Source: Planctomycetota bacterium (GTDB lineage: Bacteria; Planctomycetota; Planctomycetia; Pirellulales; Pirellulaceae). From it: 33,800 bases of DNA. Positions 1 to 8,604 of this stretch are shown here, piece after piece. The position numbers were made by a program, and so were the translations under genes. The stretch is from the NCBI GenBank assembly GCA_027622275.1, contig JAQBZB010000075.1, forward strand, positions 1 through 33,800, read 5' to 3'. A model generated the notes under the pieces. It did not search any database. It was not told the DNA's origin and saw only the letters and a program-made list of their open reading frames with translations. Numbering within the stretch: the stretch's first letter is position 1; each line of letters opens with the position of its first letter.

Positions 1-59
1 TTCTCCCGAAGTTCACGAGAACCGCAGGCTAGCGCCAGGCGGCTGATGAATAATCCGGG

Positions 60-62
<3 letters not shown>
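1..62. repeat. Dispersed palindromic repeat family 2, copy A (cut by window edge)
   Basis: The sequence matches the right half of the repeat at 24449-24538 almost base for base, sharing GGCTAGCGCCAGGC and GCTGATGAAT followed by ATCCGGG. The left half would lie outside the window. On the minus strand the element starts TAGCCCGGAT, and that TAG is the stop codon of the P-II gene. Function is unknown. It is non-coding and is the first of three copies in the window. Confidence 0.7.
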
Positions 63-2037
<1,975 letters not shown>

Positions 2038-2138
2038 GGTTCCCCCACCTTTGAAACGGGAATACTCTTCAGATGCCTAGCACATAACGGACTAGTGCAA
2101 AACAACGTAGCCATCCACGTGGGGAAAGTAAAGAACCC

Positions 2139-2166
2139 GTCAAGAAAACGTGTTGTCAAGAAAACG
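2139..2166. repeat. 12-bp direct repeat in the amt upstream region
   Basis: GTCAAGAAAACG occurs at 2139-2150 and again at 2155-2166, one and a half helical turns apart. It lies in the 157-bp gap between the amt start and the adenosyltransferase stop. Such a pair could be a regulator site for amt, but no family can be assigned. The rest of the gap shows no convincing promoter. Confidence 0.35.
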
Positions 2167-2194
2167 CCTCGGCGAAGACCCGTCGCACGAGGGG

Positions 2195-2743
2195 TCAGGT
2201 CTTCTGCCAGACAACGTCCTTGAAACCCTGTAAGTCATTCACTCGGCGCGCCAACACAAACAACAAGTCGCCCAGACGATTGAGATACTGGATGACCTCT
2301 TCACCGACGGGCTCCGGGCTGTTCCGTCGCAACGTGACGACGCGTCGCTCGGCTCGGCGACAAACCCCGCGCGCCACATGCAACGCCGCCGCACCACGAG
2401 TTCCCGTTGGCAAAATGAATTGCCGCAGCGGTTCGAGGCTCGCTTCGCTGTGGTCGATCGTCTCTTCCAACCACGCGACCTCCTCCAGGCCCACCATCTT
2501 CGTCTTCGCCGCCACGGGATCGGGCGAAGCCAACTCAGCCCCGACCGCGAACAGGCCGTGCTGGATACGTTCGATCACAGCATCGATCTCAGCGGGCAGC
2601 TCCGCAGCACGAGCCAGCCCAAGGAAAGCATTCAACTCGTCAACGGTTCCATAAGCCTCGATCCGAGCATCATCTTTCGACACCCGAGGCCCAGCGAACA
2701 GTCCCGTCTCGCCCCCATCGCCCGTTTTGGTATAGATCTTCAC
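2195..2743 (-). CDS. PduO-type cob(I)alamin adenosyltransferase
   Basis: This enzyme transfers the adenosyl group of ATP to cob(I)alamin to make adenosylcobalamin. The 182-residue protein has the full family pattern: an N-terminal KIYTKTGDGGETGL ATP-binding loop, YGTVDELNAFLGLA, FILPTGTRGAAALHVAR with CRRAERR, and YLNRLGDLLFVLAR near the C-terminus. The start is set at GTG 2743 because homology begins exactly there. The frame runs open upstream into a palindromic repeat at 2783-2805, whose translation is not protein-like. The ribosome site is weak (GAGAGA). It is co-oriented with amt but 157 bp away, so cotranscription is uncertain. No B12 riboswitch was seen upstream. Confidence 0.93.
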   Translation of the reverse strand: MKIYTKTGDGGETGLFAGPRVSKDDARIEAYGTVDELNAFLGLARAAELPAEIDAVIERIQHGLFAVGAELASPDPVAAKTKMVGLEEVAWLEETIDHSEASLEPLRQFILPTGTRGAAALHVARGVCRRAERRVVTLRRNSPEPVGEEVIQYLNRLGDLLFVLARRVNDLQGFKDVVWQKT

Positions 2744-2782
2744 GTTTGTCTCTCGCGAAAATGGTGTAGTGAGCGTGCTGAT

Positions 2783-2805
2783 GTAGCATGGGCTCTCAGC
2801 CCGTG
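2783..2805 (+). repeat. REP-like hairpin repeat, copy 1 (type A)
   Basis: A GTAG foot is followed by CATGGGCT, a CTC loop and AGCCCGTG. The 8-bp stem contains one T.G mismatch at the third pair. It sits just upstream of the adenosyltransferase gene and starts the repeat island. Confidence 0.85.
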
Positions 2806-2864
2806 CTCCCCGACGCAACCGCTAAATCGTTCAAGTCTCATGCATGATTCAACCCGTGCGGGAA

Positions 2865-2967
2865 CACGGGCTGCGAGCCCATGCTACTCGTTCAGAAGAA
2901 CACGGGCTACGAGCCCATGCTCCGGTCGGAGTATCTGCGAATCAGTAGCATGGGCTCGTAGCCCGTG
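2865..2967. repeat. REP-like hairpin repeats, copies 2-4 (type A)
   Basis: Copy 2 is at 2865-2887 (minus), copy 3 at 2901-2923 (minus) and copy 4 at 2945-2967 (plus). All have the type A stem CATGGGCT/AGCCCGTG and a CGC or CGT loop. Copies 2 and 4 carry the GTAG foot. Copy 3 carries GGAG, the other foot tetranucleotide reported for REPs. Copies 2 and 3 are 13 bp apart and copies 3 and 4 are 21 bp apart, a BIME-like cluster in mixed orientation. Confidence 0.88.
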
Positions 2968-3028
2968 TTCTTCCCCGCCAACGGCCGGCGGTGGCGCGAT
3001 GCGTGGGGAAGGAGGAGGGGAAGGGGAA

Positions 3029-3081
3029 CACGGCTTACGAAGCCATGCTACTACCGATAACGGCCTACGAGGCCATGCTAC
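3029..3081 (-). repeat. REP-like hairpin repeats, copies 5 and 6 (types C and B)
   Basis: Copy 5 (3029-3051) has stem CATGGCTT/AAGCCGTG with a CGT loop. Copy 6 (3059-3081) has stem CATGGCCT/AGGCCGTT with a CGT loop. Both have the GTAG foot when read on the minus strand. Relative to type A the inner stem bases differ on both arms together, so pairing is kept. Copy 6 ends 10 bp before recognisable methyltransferase coding sequence begins. Confidence 0.85.
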
Positions 3082-3091
3082 GGGGACGGTT

Positions 3092-3316
3092 CGTTATCCG
3101 CGAGTTGTGGCGAAGGACGAAGAGTGTGCGAAGAAGTTGAAGAAGCGGACGCTGACGAATCTCTACAACGAGCGGCCGACTTGGCTCGACCTCGCCCACC
3201 GGAAGCTCGACGAAGCCGTCTTCGCCGCCGATGGCTGGGAGCCGGATCTGTCCGACGACGACTTGCTGGCCAAGCTGTTGGAACTGAATCTCGAACGAGC
3301 CGCCGCCGAAAAGTAG
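3092..3316 (+). pseudogene. C-terminal remnant of a DNA methyltransferase
   Basis: About 74 codons are recognisable, with KRTLTNLYNERPTWLDLAHR, KLDEAVFAADGW, then LSDDDLLAKLLELNLERAA. This matches the C-terminal tail of large class I SAM-dependent DNA methylases of the MmeI-like/type IIG sort, which usually run to many hundreds of residues. The catalytic NPPY-type motif and SAM fold are absent. No start with a ribosome site precedes it, and the upstream in-frame sequence is repeat DNA. It is therefore a 5'-truncated remnant cut off next to repeat copy 6. Its stop TAG (3314-3316) lies inside the GTAG foot of copy 7. The assignment rests on recall of the tail pattern, so the exact subfamily is uncertain. 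Confidence 0.7.
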
Positions 3317-3335
3317 CATGGGCTCGCAGCCCGTG
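3313..3335 (+). repeat. REP-like hairpin repeat, copy 7 (type A), overlapping a stop codon
   Basis: GTAG foot, CATGGGCT, CGC loop, AGCCCGTG. The TAG of the foot is the stop codon of the methyltransferase remnant. Confidence 0.87.
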
Positions 3336-3405
3336 GTTATCAGGCTGTAGGGATTTGGTTTGTGCTGTGTGGATCGCAGTTGATAGAATTTCCGGCGTGG
3401 AAGAT

Positions 3406-3488
3406 CACGGCCTGCGAGGCCAAGGTAATTGGGAACACGGCCTGCGAGGCCATGCTACTTGAAGACACGGGCTGCGAGCCCATGCTAC
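3406..3488 (-). repeat. REP-like hairpin repeats, copies 8-10
   Basis: Copy 8 (3406-3428) is a decayed type B element: the stem GGCCT/AGGCC is intact but the outer arm and foot are changed. Copy 9 (3436-3458) is a perfect type B with CATGGCCT/AGGCCGTG, CGC loop and GTAG foot. Copy 10 (3466-3488) is a perfect type A with a CGC loop. Copy 10 ends 2 bp before the AGGAGG ribosome site of the RAYT gene. All three face away from that gene. Confidence 0.85.
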
Positions 3489-3503
3489 TTAGGAGGGCCG
3501 ACT

Positions 3504-4181
3504 TTGACCTTCAACCTGGCCGCACCGCCTGGTTTTCGTGGGCTTGACCCGCATCTGCCGGTGAGAATTTATACGCGAAACCTGCCTCACTGGCGGCAAG
3601 CGGACGCGACTTACTTCGTGACCTTTAACCTTGCCGACGCATTGCCCGCCAACAAGAAGAACGAACTCGCCGCAATGCGGCGCGAATGGGAACATCGCTA
3701 CCCCGAGCCGCGAGATGAAGCGACCTGGACGGCTTATGCGAAAGCGGTCTTCCAGAAGGTCGAGAAGTGGATGGATGCCGGTCACGGTAACTGCTGGTTC
3801 CGGCAGCCGGACTACGCGGCTGAATTGGAACGAGCCATTCTTTGCTTCCACGAACAGCGTTATGACATCGGATGCTTCACGATCATGGGTAATCATTGCC
3901 ATCTCGTCATGCGCCCCTTTGAGCCGCACGAGTTGGAAGACGAAGTCGGAATGATGAAGCAAGTGACCGCTCGATTCGTGAACAAGCGAGAGTCTGCCAG
4001 TGGCGAACTGTGGCAGCAGGAAGCTTACGACCGGATCGTTCGAGATGAAGAGCACCTGTTTCGGGTCGTGCAGTACATCGGGGCCAATCCGCGCCGCGCC
4101 GGGTTGCCTCGCGAGAGTTGGCGTCGCTGGATCAACCCCGCGTGGCAATCAGCGGGCTGGGAATTTCATGATGACGAGTAG
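3504..4181 (+). CDS. REP-associated tyrosine transposase (RAYT, Y1_Tnp family)
   Basis: This is a 225-residue single-strand DNA nuclease/transposase of the Y1/IS200-like superfamily. Family members cut and join REP hairpins through a tyrosine and an HxH metal site. Here HCH is at residues 131-133 in TIMGNHCHLVMRP, and the candidate catalytic Tyr175 sits in WQQEAYDRIVRDEEHL, followed by YIGANPRRAGL. The N-terminal PPGFRGLDPHLPV and LPHWRQADATYFVTF blocks are typical of this clade. The start is TTG 3504, chosen because a perfect AGGAGG (3491-3496) lies 7 nt upstream and homology starts there. Any ATG further up lies inside repeat DNA. The stop TAG lies in the GTAG foot of repeat copy 11. Repeats of matching architecture flank it on both sides, so it probably acts on them. 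Confidence 0.93.
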   Translation: MTFNLAAPPGFRGLDPHLPVRIYTRNLPHWRQADATYFVTFNLADALPANKKNELAAMRREWEHRYPEPRDEATWTAYAKAVFQKVEKWMDAGHGNCWFRQPDYAAELERAILCFHEQRYDIGCFTIMGNHCHLVMRPFEPHELEDEVGMMKQVTARFVNKRESASGELWQQEAYDRIVRDEEHLFRVVQYIGANPRRAGLPRESWRRWINPAWQSAGWEFHDDE

Positions 4182-4200
4182 CATGGGCTCATAGCCCGTG
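4178..4200 (+). repeat. REP-like hairpin repeat, copy 11 (type A), at the RAYT stop
   Basis: GTAG foot, CATGGGCT, CAT loop, AGCCCGTG. TAG 4179-4181 is the stop codon of the RAYT gene, so the repeat is fused to the gene's 3' end. Confidence 0.9.
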
Positions 4201-4275
4201 GTTCTTGGAGTGCCAGAGAAATCAGACGCTGTGGGCTCTGCCGGCGACGCTGAGGCAGATGGGACGCGCCGGGGA

Positions 4276-4298
4276 CACGGGCTACGAGCCCATGCTAC
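4276..4298 (-). repeat. REP-like hairpin repeat, copy 12 (type A)
   Basis: On the minus strand the order is GTAG foot, CATGGGCT, CGT loop, AGCCCGTG. It is inverted relative to copy 11 with 75 bp between them, which closes the island. Confidence 0.88.
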
Positions 4299-4324
4299 GT
4301 TTCCGTGACGAACCCCGGCCCCTA

Positions 4325-4330
4325 TAATGG
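4325..4330 (+). promoter_or_regulatory. Candidate -10 element upstream of the TolB-like gene
   Basis: A perfect TATAAT lies about 50 nt before the GTG start and just after repeat copy 12. No good -35 hexamer is found at 16-18 bp spacing, so the call is tentative. Confidence 0.35.
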
Positions 4331-4379
4331 ACATCACCACGAACGACAATGCAGCCCTGCAATTTGAGAGGAAGATCTT

Positions 4380-5465
4380 GTGGAAACGATGAAAAGGTAT
4401 GTTGGCTTTTTCTTACTCGGCGTTTGCCTTTCGACCGCCGAGTTCGGCTTCGCCGCCGATGACGCTCCCGATCAGGCGGCGGCTTCCATCGAAGGCAAGT
4501 CTATCAGCAACGTCCGCCAAGTCACCTCGGGTTTCGAGAAGGCGGGCGAAGGTTATTTCTCGCCGGACGGAACGCAAATCATCTATCAGGCGATTCGAGC
4601 CGACTATCCCTTCTATCAGATCTATACGCAGCCGCTGGCTGGCGGCGAACCGAAACTGATCAGCTCCGGCCGCGGGCGGACGACGTGCAGCAACTTCTCG
4701 CCGGACGGCAAACGCTTGCTATTCGCGTCCAGTCACCTCGATCCCAACATGGACAAGACCGAAGCCGACGCCATTCGCCAAGCCGAGGAAGATCGCAAGT
4801 CGGGAGTTCGCCGCCGCTACTCGTGGGACTTCGATCCGTACATCGATATCTTCGAGTCGGATTCGGACGGCAAGATCCTGCGGCAATTGACCGACGCCAA
4901 GGGCTACGACGCCGAGGGAGCTTACTCCACCGACGGGAAGCAGATCGCCTTTTGCAGCGACCGCGACGGCGATCCCGATATCTATCTGATGAATGTCGAT
5001 GGTTCGGACGTGAAGCAGTTGACCAACGCGCCGGGCTACGACGGCGGCCCGTTCATGTCGCCCGATCAGAAATGGATCGTGTTCCGCAGCGATCGCGAGA
5101 AAGAACACTACTTGCAAATCTACGTGATCGGAGTCGATGGCAGGAACGAGACGGCACTGACGGCCAGCGACGGCGTGAACTGGGGGCCATATTGGCATCC
5201 GACCGAGCCTTACATCATCTGGTCCGGCGCGGATCATTCGAACCCGCAAGCCCGCCCGAATTACGATCTGTGGCTGGTGCGCTACGAGGTCAACGACGGA
5301 AAGTTCACGGTCGGCGAGCCAGTCCGTATCACGGATTCAATGGCCGCCGACGTCTTGCCGGTGTTCACTCCCGATGGCAAACAGCTGATGTGGACTAGCA
5401 CTCGTACCGAAGATCACAGCAGCCAGCTGTTCATCGCCGACTTCACACTTCCCGCCAAACCCTGA
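4380..5465 (+). CDS. Secreted TolB/PD40-type beta-propeller protein
   Basis: This 361-residue exported protein is made of PD40/WD40-like blades as in TolB and the propeller domain of S9 peptidases. Blade motifs recur as FSPDGTQIIYQ, FSPDGKRLLFAS, YSTDGKQIAFCSDRDGDPDIY, MSPDQKWIVFRSDR and FTPDGKQLMWTSTR. A signal peptide spans about residues 4-25 (KRYVGFFLLGVCLSTAEFGF, cut near FAADD). There is no peptidase domain, so it is probably a binding or scaffold propeller. The start is GTG 4380, a few nt after GAGAGGAAG; ATG 4389 is an alternative that keeps the signal peptide. The Nudix gene follows after 11 bp, suggesting cotranscription. Substrate or partner is unknown. Confidence 0.88.
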   Translation: METMKRYVGFFLLGVCLSTAEFGFAADDAPDQAAASIEGKSISNVRQVTSGFEKAGEGYFSPDGTQIIYQAIRADYPFYQIYTQPLAGGEPKLISSGRGRTTCSNFSPDGKRLLFASSHLDPNMDKTEADAIRQAEEDRKSGVRRRYSWDFDPYIDIFESDSDGKILRQLTDAKGYDAEGAYSTDGKQIAFCSDRDGDPDIYLMNVDGSDVKQLTNAPGYDGGPFMSPDQKWIVFRSDREKEHYLQIYVIGVDGRNETALTASDGVNWGPYWHPTEPYIIWSGADHSNPQARPNYDLWLVRYEVNDGKFTVGEPVRITDSMAADVLPVFTPDGKQLMWTSTRTEDHSSQLFIADFTLPAKP

Positions 5466-5476
5466 TCCGCGGCCAA

Positions 5477-5899
5477 ATGCCCGAAGTCAAATCCTGCGGC
5501 GTCGTCGTGTTCAAACGCGAACCGCTCTCATTCCTGCTGATGCGCCATCCGACTCGCTGGGACTTGCCAAAAGGCCACGTTGATCCCGGCGAGACGGATC
5601 GCGAGTGTGCCTTGCGCGAGTTGGAGGAAGAAACCGGAATCGCGTCCCGCGACATCGAGTTGGACGACAGCTTCTGCTTCGAACATCAATACGCTGTCCA
5701 AGATCGGCGCTATCCGAATCAAACCTGCGACAAGACGCTGCTGATTTATCTTGGCTGGCTGAAGCGGGACGTCGAAATCTCGCCGACCGAGCATCCCGGC
5801 TACGAGTGGTTTCCCTGGAACCCGCCGCACGCGATTCAGCCCGCGACGATCGACCCGCTGTTGGCGGAACTTGCCAGACACTTGCGCGGCTTGACGTAA
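5477..5899 (+). CDS. Nudix hydrolase (Ap4A hydrolase-like)
   Basis: This 140-residue cytoplasmic Nudix enzyme cleaves a nucleoside diphosphate linked to another group. The Nudix box is complete: GHVDPGETDRECALRELEEE followed by TGI, with the catalytic RELEEE glutamates. The preceding VVVFKREPLSFLLMRHPTRWDLPKG is typical of the asymmetrical bis(5'-nucleosyl)-tetraphosphatase (MutT/Ap4A) branch, so dinucleoside polyphosphates are the likely substrate. That specificity is inferred. The ribosome site is poor and the gene starts 11 bp after the propeller gene, consistent with translation in an operon. Confidence 0.9.
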   Translation: MPEVKSCGVVVFKREPLSFLLMRHPTRWDLPKGHVDPGETDRECALRELEEETGIASRDIELDDSFCFEHQYAVQDRRYPNQTCDKTLLIYLGWLKRDVEISPTEHPGYEWFPWNPPHAIQPATIDPLLAELARHLRGLT

Positions 5900-5917
5900 C
5901 GCGGCGTGGCCGCAACA

Positions 5918-5951
5918 AAACTTCCGAAGTCTCAGAAGACTTCGGAAGTTT
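5918..5951. terminator. Hairpin between Nudix and MFS genes, possible bidirectional terminator
   Basis: A perfect 15-bp inverted repeat pairs AAACTTCCGAAGTCT (5918-5932) with AGACTTCGGAAGTTT (5937-5951) across a 4-nt loop CAGA. The A-rich left and T-rich right flanks would give short U tracts in either direction. It lies 18 bp after the Nudix stop. The T run is short, so a protein-binding or repeat function is also possible. Confidence 0.65.
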
Positions 5952-6011
5952 GCTCAGTAAAATCGAACTCGTCCCTGAACCAAGCGGAGAGTCGCGACGA
6001 GCGGCGATGAG

Positions 6012-7262
6012 ATGGACTTCCTGGCAACACGCACGCGACGGAAGTTCCTCTTCTTCTCGCTGTATCTCAGCGAAGGGGCGCCGATTGGATTCATTTGGCT
6101 CGCGCTGCCAACTCGTTTGCGGGCCAGCGGCGTCGGCATCGAGGACATCACGTGGCTGACCGCGATTCTCGTGCTGCCGTGGACGTTCAAGTTCCTGTGG
6201 GCTCCGCTGGTCGATTTGCTGCGAACACGCCGCTGGAACCTGCGGCATTGGATTGTCACCGCCCAGATCGTGATGGGGCTTTCGTTGCTACCGCTGATTT
6301 GGCTGGACCCGGTTCACAGTTTCCGTGCTCTCGGCGCGTTGCTGCTCGTCCATGCCTTCGCCGCCGCGACGCAGGACGTGGCCATCGACGCGCTTTGCAT
6401 CTCGACGACCACGGCCAGCGAACGAGGCCAATACAACGGCTGGATGCAGGCTGGGATGCTCATCGGGCGAGCCATCATGGGCGGCGGAGCGTTGGTCATG
6501 GGCCAGCACATCGGCGAGACGGCCGTTGTGAGTCTGCTGGTCCTGATCACAACGTTCTCGATCTTGCTGGTGCTGATGGCGCGTTCGCACGGAGCAGAGA
6601 AGCAAATTACCACCGAGGCAGGACATCTGCGGAAAGTCTGGGAGTCGGTGAAGACAGCCTGTAGCCAGCGAAACACGTGGCTTGGCTTGTTGTTCGCGTT
6701 GCTCGGCGGCGCGGCGTTCAAATCGCTGGAAGTGGTCTACGGCCCATTCCTAGTCGATCGCGGATACGACAAGACGACGATCGGTTGGTTTTCAGCGGGA
6801 CCGATGATCGTCGCGATGATCGTCGGCTCGCTGGTTGGTGGCTGGCTGGCAGATCGAGTTGGTCACCGGCGGTGCGTGGCGGCGTCGCTGGTCTACATCT
6901 CGGCGTCGATCGCCGGGCTGGCGGTGAGCGAACTGGCGTTCGGGTCGGGCAATCACTTGCTCGTGCTGCTGGCCGTGACGGCTTTCGGCATCGGCGTGTT
7001 CACGGCTTCGTCGTACGCCTTGTTCATGGATATCAGCCATCCGCTGATCGCGGCGACGCAGTTCAGCGCGTTCATGGGAGCCACCAACGGCTGCGAATCC
7101 TGGTCGAGCTATGTCATCGGAGGGCTGATCAAGTCGCAAGGCTATCCCGTCGCGATGCTCGTGCTTTGCGGCGCATCGCTGGTCGCGTTACCGTTGCTGG
7201 CGAGCATGAAGCTGACTCGCAAGACGCCTCATTCCAGGCCCAGCACGTCGTACATCGAATAG
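6012..7262 (+). CDS. MFS transporter, AmpG-like
   Basis: A 416-residue polytopic inner-membrane carrier with about 12 hydrophobic segments. The N-terminal region LYLSEGAPIGFIWLALP, followed by LTAILVLPWTFKFLWAPLVD, is the pattern of the AmpG/acetyl-CoA transporter branch, in which PxxFKFLWAPLxD is conserved. GGWLADRVGHRR in the second half is the second MFS loop motif. AmpG proteins import muropeptides for wall recycling. The substrate here cannot be told from sequence. Its 3' end overlaps the convergent dapB gene by 34 bp. Confidence 0.85.
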   Translation: MDFLATRTRRKFLFFSLYLSEGAPIGFIWLALPTRLRASGVGIEDITWLTAILVLPWTFKFLWAPLVDLLRTRRWNLRHWIVTAQIVMGLSLLPLIWLDPVHSFRALGALLLVHAFAAATQDVAIDALCISTTTASERGQYNGWMQAGMLIGRAIMGGGALVMGQHIGETAVVSLLVLITTFSILLVLMARSHGAEKQITTEAGHLRKVWESVKTACSQRNTWLGLLFALLGGAAFKSLEVVYGPFLVDRGYDKTTIGWFSAGPMIVAMIVGSLVGGWLADRVGHRRCVAASLVYISASIAGLAVSELAFGSGNHLLVLLAVTAFGIGVFTASSYALFMDISHPLIAATQFSAFMGATNGCESWSSYVIGGLIKSQGYPVAMLVLCGASLVALPLLASMKLTRKTPHSRPSTSYIE

Positions 7263-8029
7263 AGGCCGGCCGCTTTATTGGTGATGAACTTGGCGGCTTG
7301 CAGGGCACCGAGGGCGTAACAGTCTCGACTCGACGCGCGGACGGTTAACTCGATCGTTTCTCCCAGCAAGCCGAAGACGATGGTGTGTTCGCCCGGATTG
7401 TCGCCGACTCGGATCGCATGGTAGCCGATTTCGTCGTGAGGCCGCTGGCCGGCCTGTCCTTCGCGGCCATGTTGGTGCTTGGATTGCCCCATCGCCTCGG
7501 CAATCAGTTCGCCGAACTTGAGCGCCGTGCCGCTCGGGGCGTCTTCCTTATAGCGATGATGGCGCTCGAGAATCTCGACGTCGGCTCCACCCGGCGCGTC
7601 CTTGAGCGCTCGGCCGGCGATGGACGCCAACTTCATCGTCAGATTGACGGCCAAACTCATGCTGGGAGCCCACACGATCGGGATCACTTGACCGGCCGCT
7701 CGGACTTCGGCCTTCTGCTCTTCGGACATCCCGGTTGTGGCGAGGACCAGCGGTCGCTTGTGTGTCACACAAGATCGAACGAGGGCGATCGCGGATTCGG
7801 GCAGCGAGAAGTCGATGACGGCATCGGCCACAAAGTCGAGCGACGACGTGAGTGGCACGGCCGCTTCGGCGACGCCGGCCAGTACGCCCGCGTCGCGGCC
7901 AAGGTCTGGATGCTTGGGATGCTCGATGGCGGCGACCAGTTGAAGCGAGGGGTCGCTCGTGCCGAGCGCGACCAGCCGCTTCCCCATACGACCGGCGGCA
8001 CCGTGAATGGCAAGTCTTACAACGTCCAT
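7229..8029 (-). CDS. dapB: 4-hydroxy-tetrahydrodipicolinate reductase
   Basis: A 266-residue NAD(P)H-dependent reductase of the diaminopimelate/lysine pathway, acting in the cytoplasm. The N-terminal Rossmann motif is IHGAAGRMGKR. The catalytic signature appears as LERHHRYKEDAPSGTAL around residue 150-165, with the His-His and the substrate-binding Lys. VIDFSLPES and VLATTGMS are also family motifs. The start is ATG 8029, where homology begins; the frame continues upstream without protein-like sequence. Downstream of thrC and a small helical gene on the same strand, it forms an aspartate-family amino acid cluster. Its last 34 bp overlap the convergent MFS gene. Confidence 0.95.
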   Translation of the reverse strand: MDVVRLAIHGAAGRMGKRLVALGTSDPSLQLVAAIEHPKHPDLGRDAGVLAGVAEAAVPLTSSLDFVADAVIDFSLPESAIALVRSCVTHKRPLVLATTGMSEEQKAEVRAAGQVIPIVWAPSMSLAVNLTMKLASIAGRALKDAPGGADVEILERHHRYKEDAPSGTALKFGELIAEAMGQSKHQHGREGQAGQRPHDEIGYHAIRVGDNPGEHTIVFGLLGETIELTVRASSRDCYALGALQAAKFITNKAAGLYSMYDVLGLE

Positions 8030-8079
8030 TGTGTTAATCCTGAAAGTGCCAAAGGGCAGCCACAAGTGGCGCTCGGCAG

Positions 8080-8568
8080 TTAGCTGTCGGAAGCCAAATC
8101 GTGCCAATTCCCGGCGCGATGCCATTTGTCGAAGAACGCTTTGTCATCTTTATCCGCGATCTTGTTACCTAGTTCGCGAGCCTGCAAGCGGACGCCGCTG
8201 GCCTGCTCGTTGTCACCGGCGGCGGCGTGCGCCCGGGCAAGCGCATCATACGCAAAGGCCCAATCCCAATCCGACAACTCGCCGGCGTTCACTTGCGCCA
8301 ACTCGACGCCGCGGAGAGCATGACGAATCGCGCCGGAGCCATCGCCAATCGCAGCATGAACATTGGCGACGAGGCATTCCGCGCGGGCGTGATTCACGGC
8401 ACCGCCGACTTGCAGCCAGTGATAACACGAGGCGTGTGCGGCATGCACCATTCGCTCGGCCGACGGACCATTGTAGTCTTCGGCTTCGAGCCAATCCCAA
8501 GTCGCGTTATTCAATTCAACGGCATACCACCGGTGTGCCGCCGACTTGTCGAAGGAAGGTTCGGGCAT
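8080..8568 (-). CDS. Hypothetical helical (TPR-like) protein
   Basis: 162 residues, no signal peptide and no membrane segment. Ala-rich amphipathic helices recur (for example AHASCYHWLQVGGAVNHARA, then AFAYDALARAHAAAGDNEQA), with spacing like tetratricopeptide repeats. A GAGAG ribosome site precedes the ATG. It lies between thrC (36 bp upstream) and dapB (50 bp downstream) on the same strand, so it is probably cotranscribed with them. I do not recognise a characterised family. A protein-binding role is inferred from the fold only. Confidence 0.75.
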   Translation of the reverse strand: MPEPSFDKSAAHRWYAVELNNATWDWLEAEDYNGPSAERMVHAAHASCYHWLQVGGAVNHARAECLVANVHAAIGDGSGAIRHALRGVELAQVNAGELSDWDWAFAYDALARAHAAAGDNEQASGVRLQARELGNKIADKDDKAFFDKWHRAGNWHDLASDS

Positions 8569-8604
8569 GAGATCTCTCGCCAGGCCAATCAGCTGGACAC
8601 CACG

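Noticed and set aside
2060-2140. Sigma-54 promoter upstream of amt
   Set aside because: A TGGC and a TTGCAC occur, but the GG-to-GC spacing is 12 nt and not the required 10.
2101-2194. Cobalamin riboswitch near the corrinoid adenosyltransferase
   Set aside because: This stretch is downstream of that gene; upstream (2744-2782) is too short and is followed by repeats, and no B12-box sequence was seen.
2378-3091. Long plus-strand open frame leading into the methyltransferase tail
   Set aside because: It runs antisense through the adenosyltransferase gene and then through six repeat copies; the translation is not protein-like before the methylase tail.
2744-3091. REP-like copies as ordinary rho-independent terminators
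   Set aside because: No T tracts follow the hairpins, and the copies occur in both orientations away from gene ends; a terminator role is not the primary explanation.
4149-4349. Minus-strand open frame across repeat copies 11 and 12
   Set aside because: Its residues are translations of the palindromes (WARSPC and similar), with no independent support.
5511-6248. 245-codon minus-strand open frame
   Set aside because: It is antisense to the Nudix and MFS genes, Arg/Ser-rich, and crosses the 5918-5951 hairpin; a shadow of high-GC coding.
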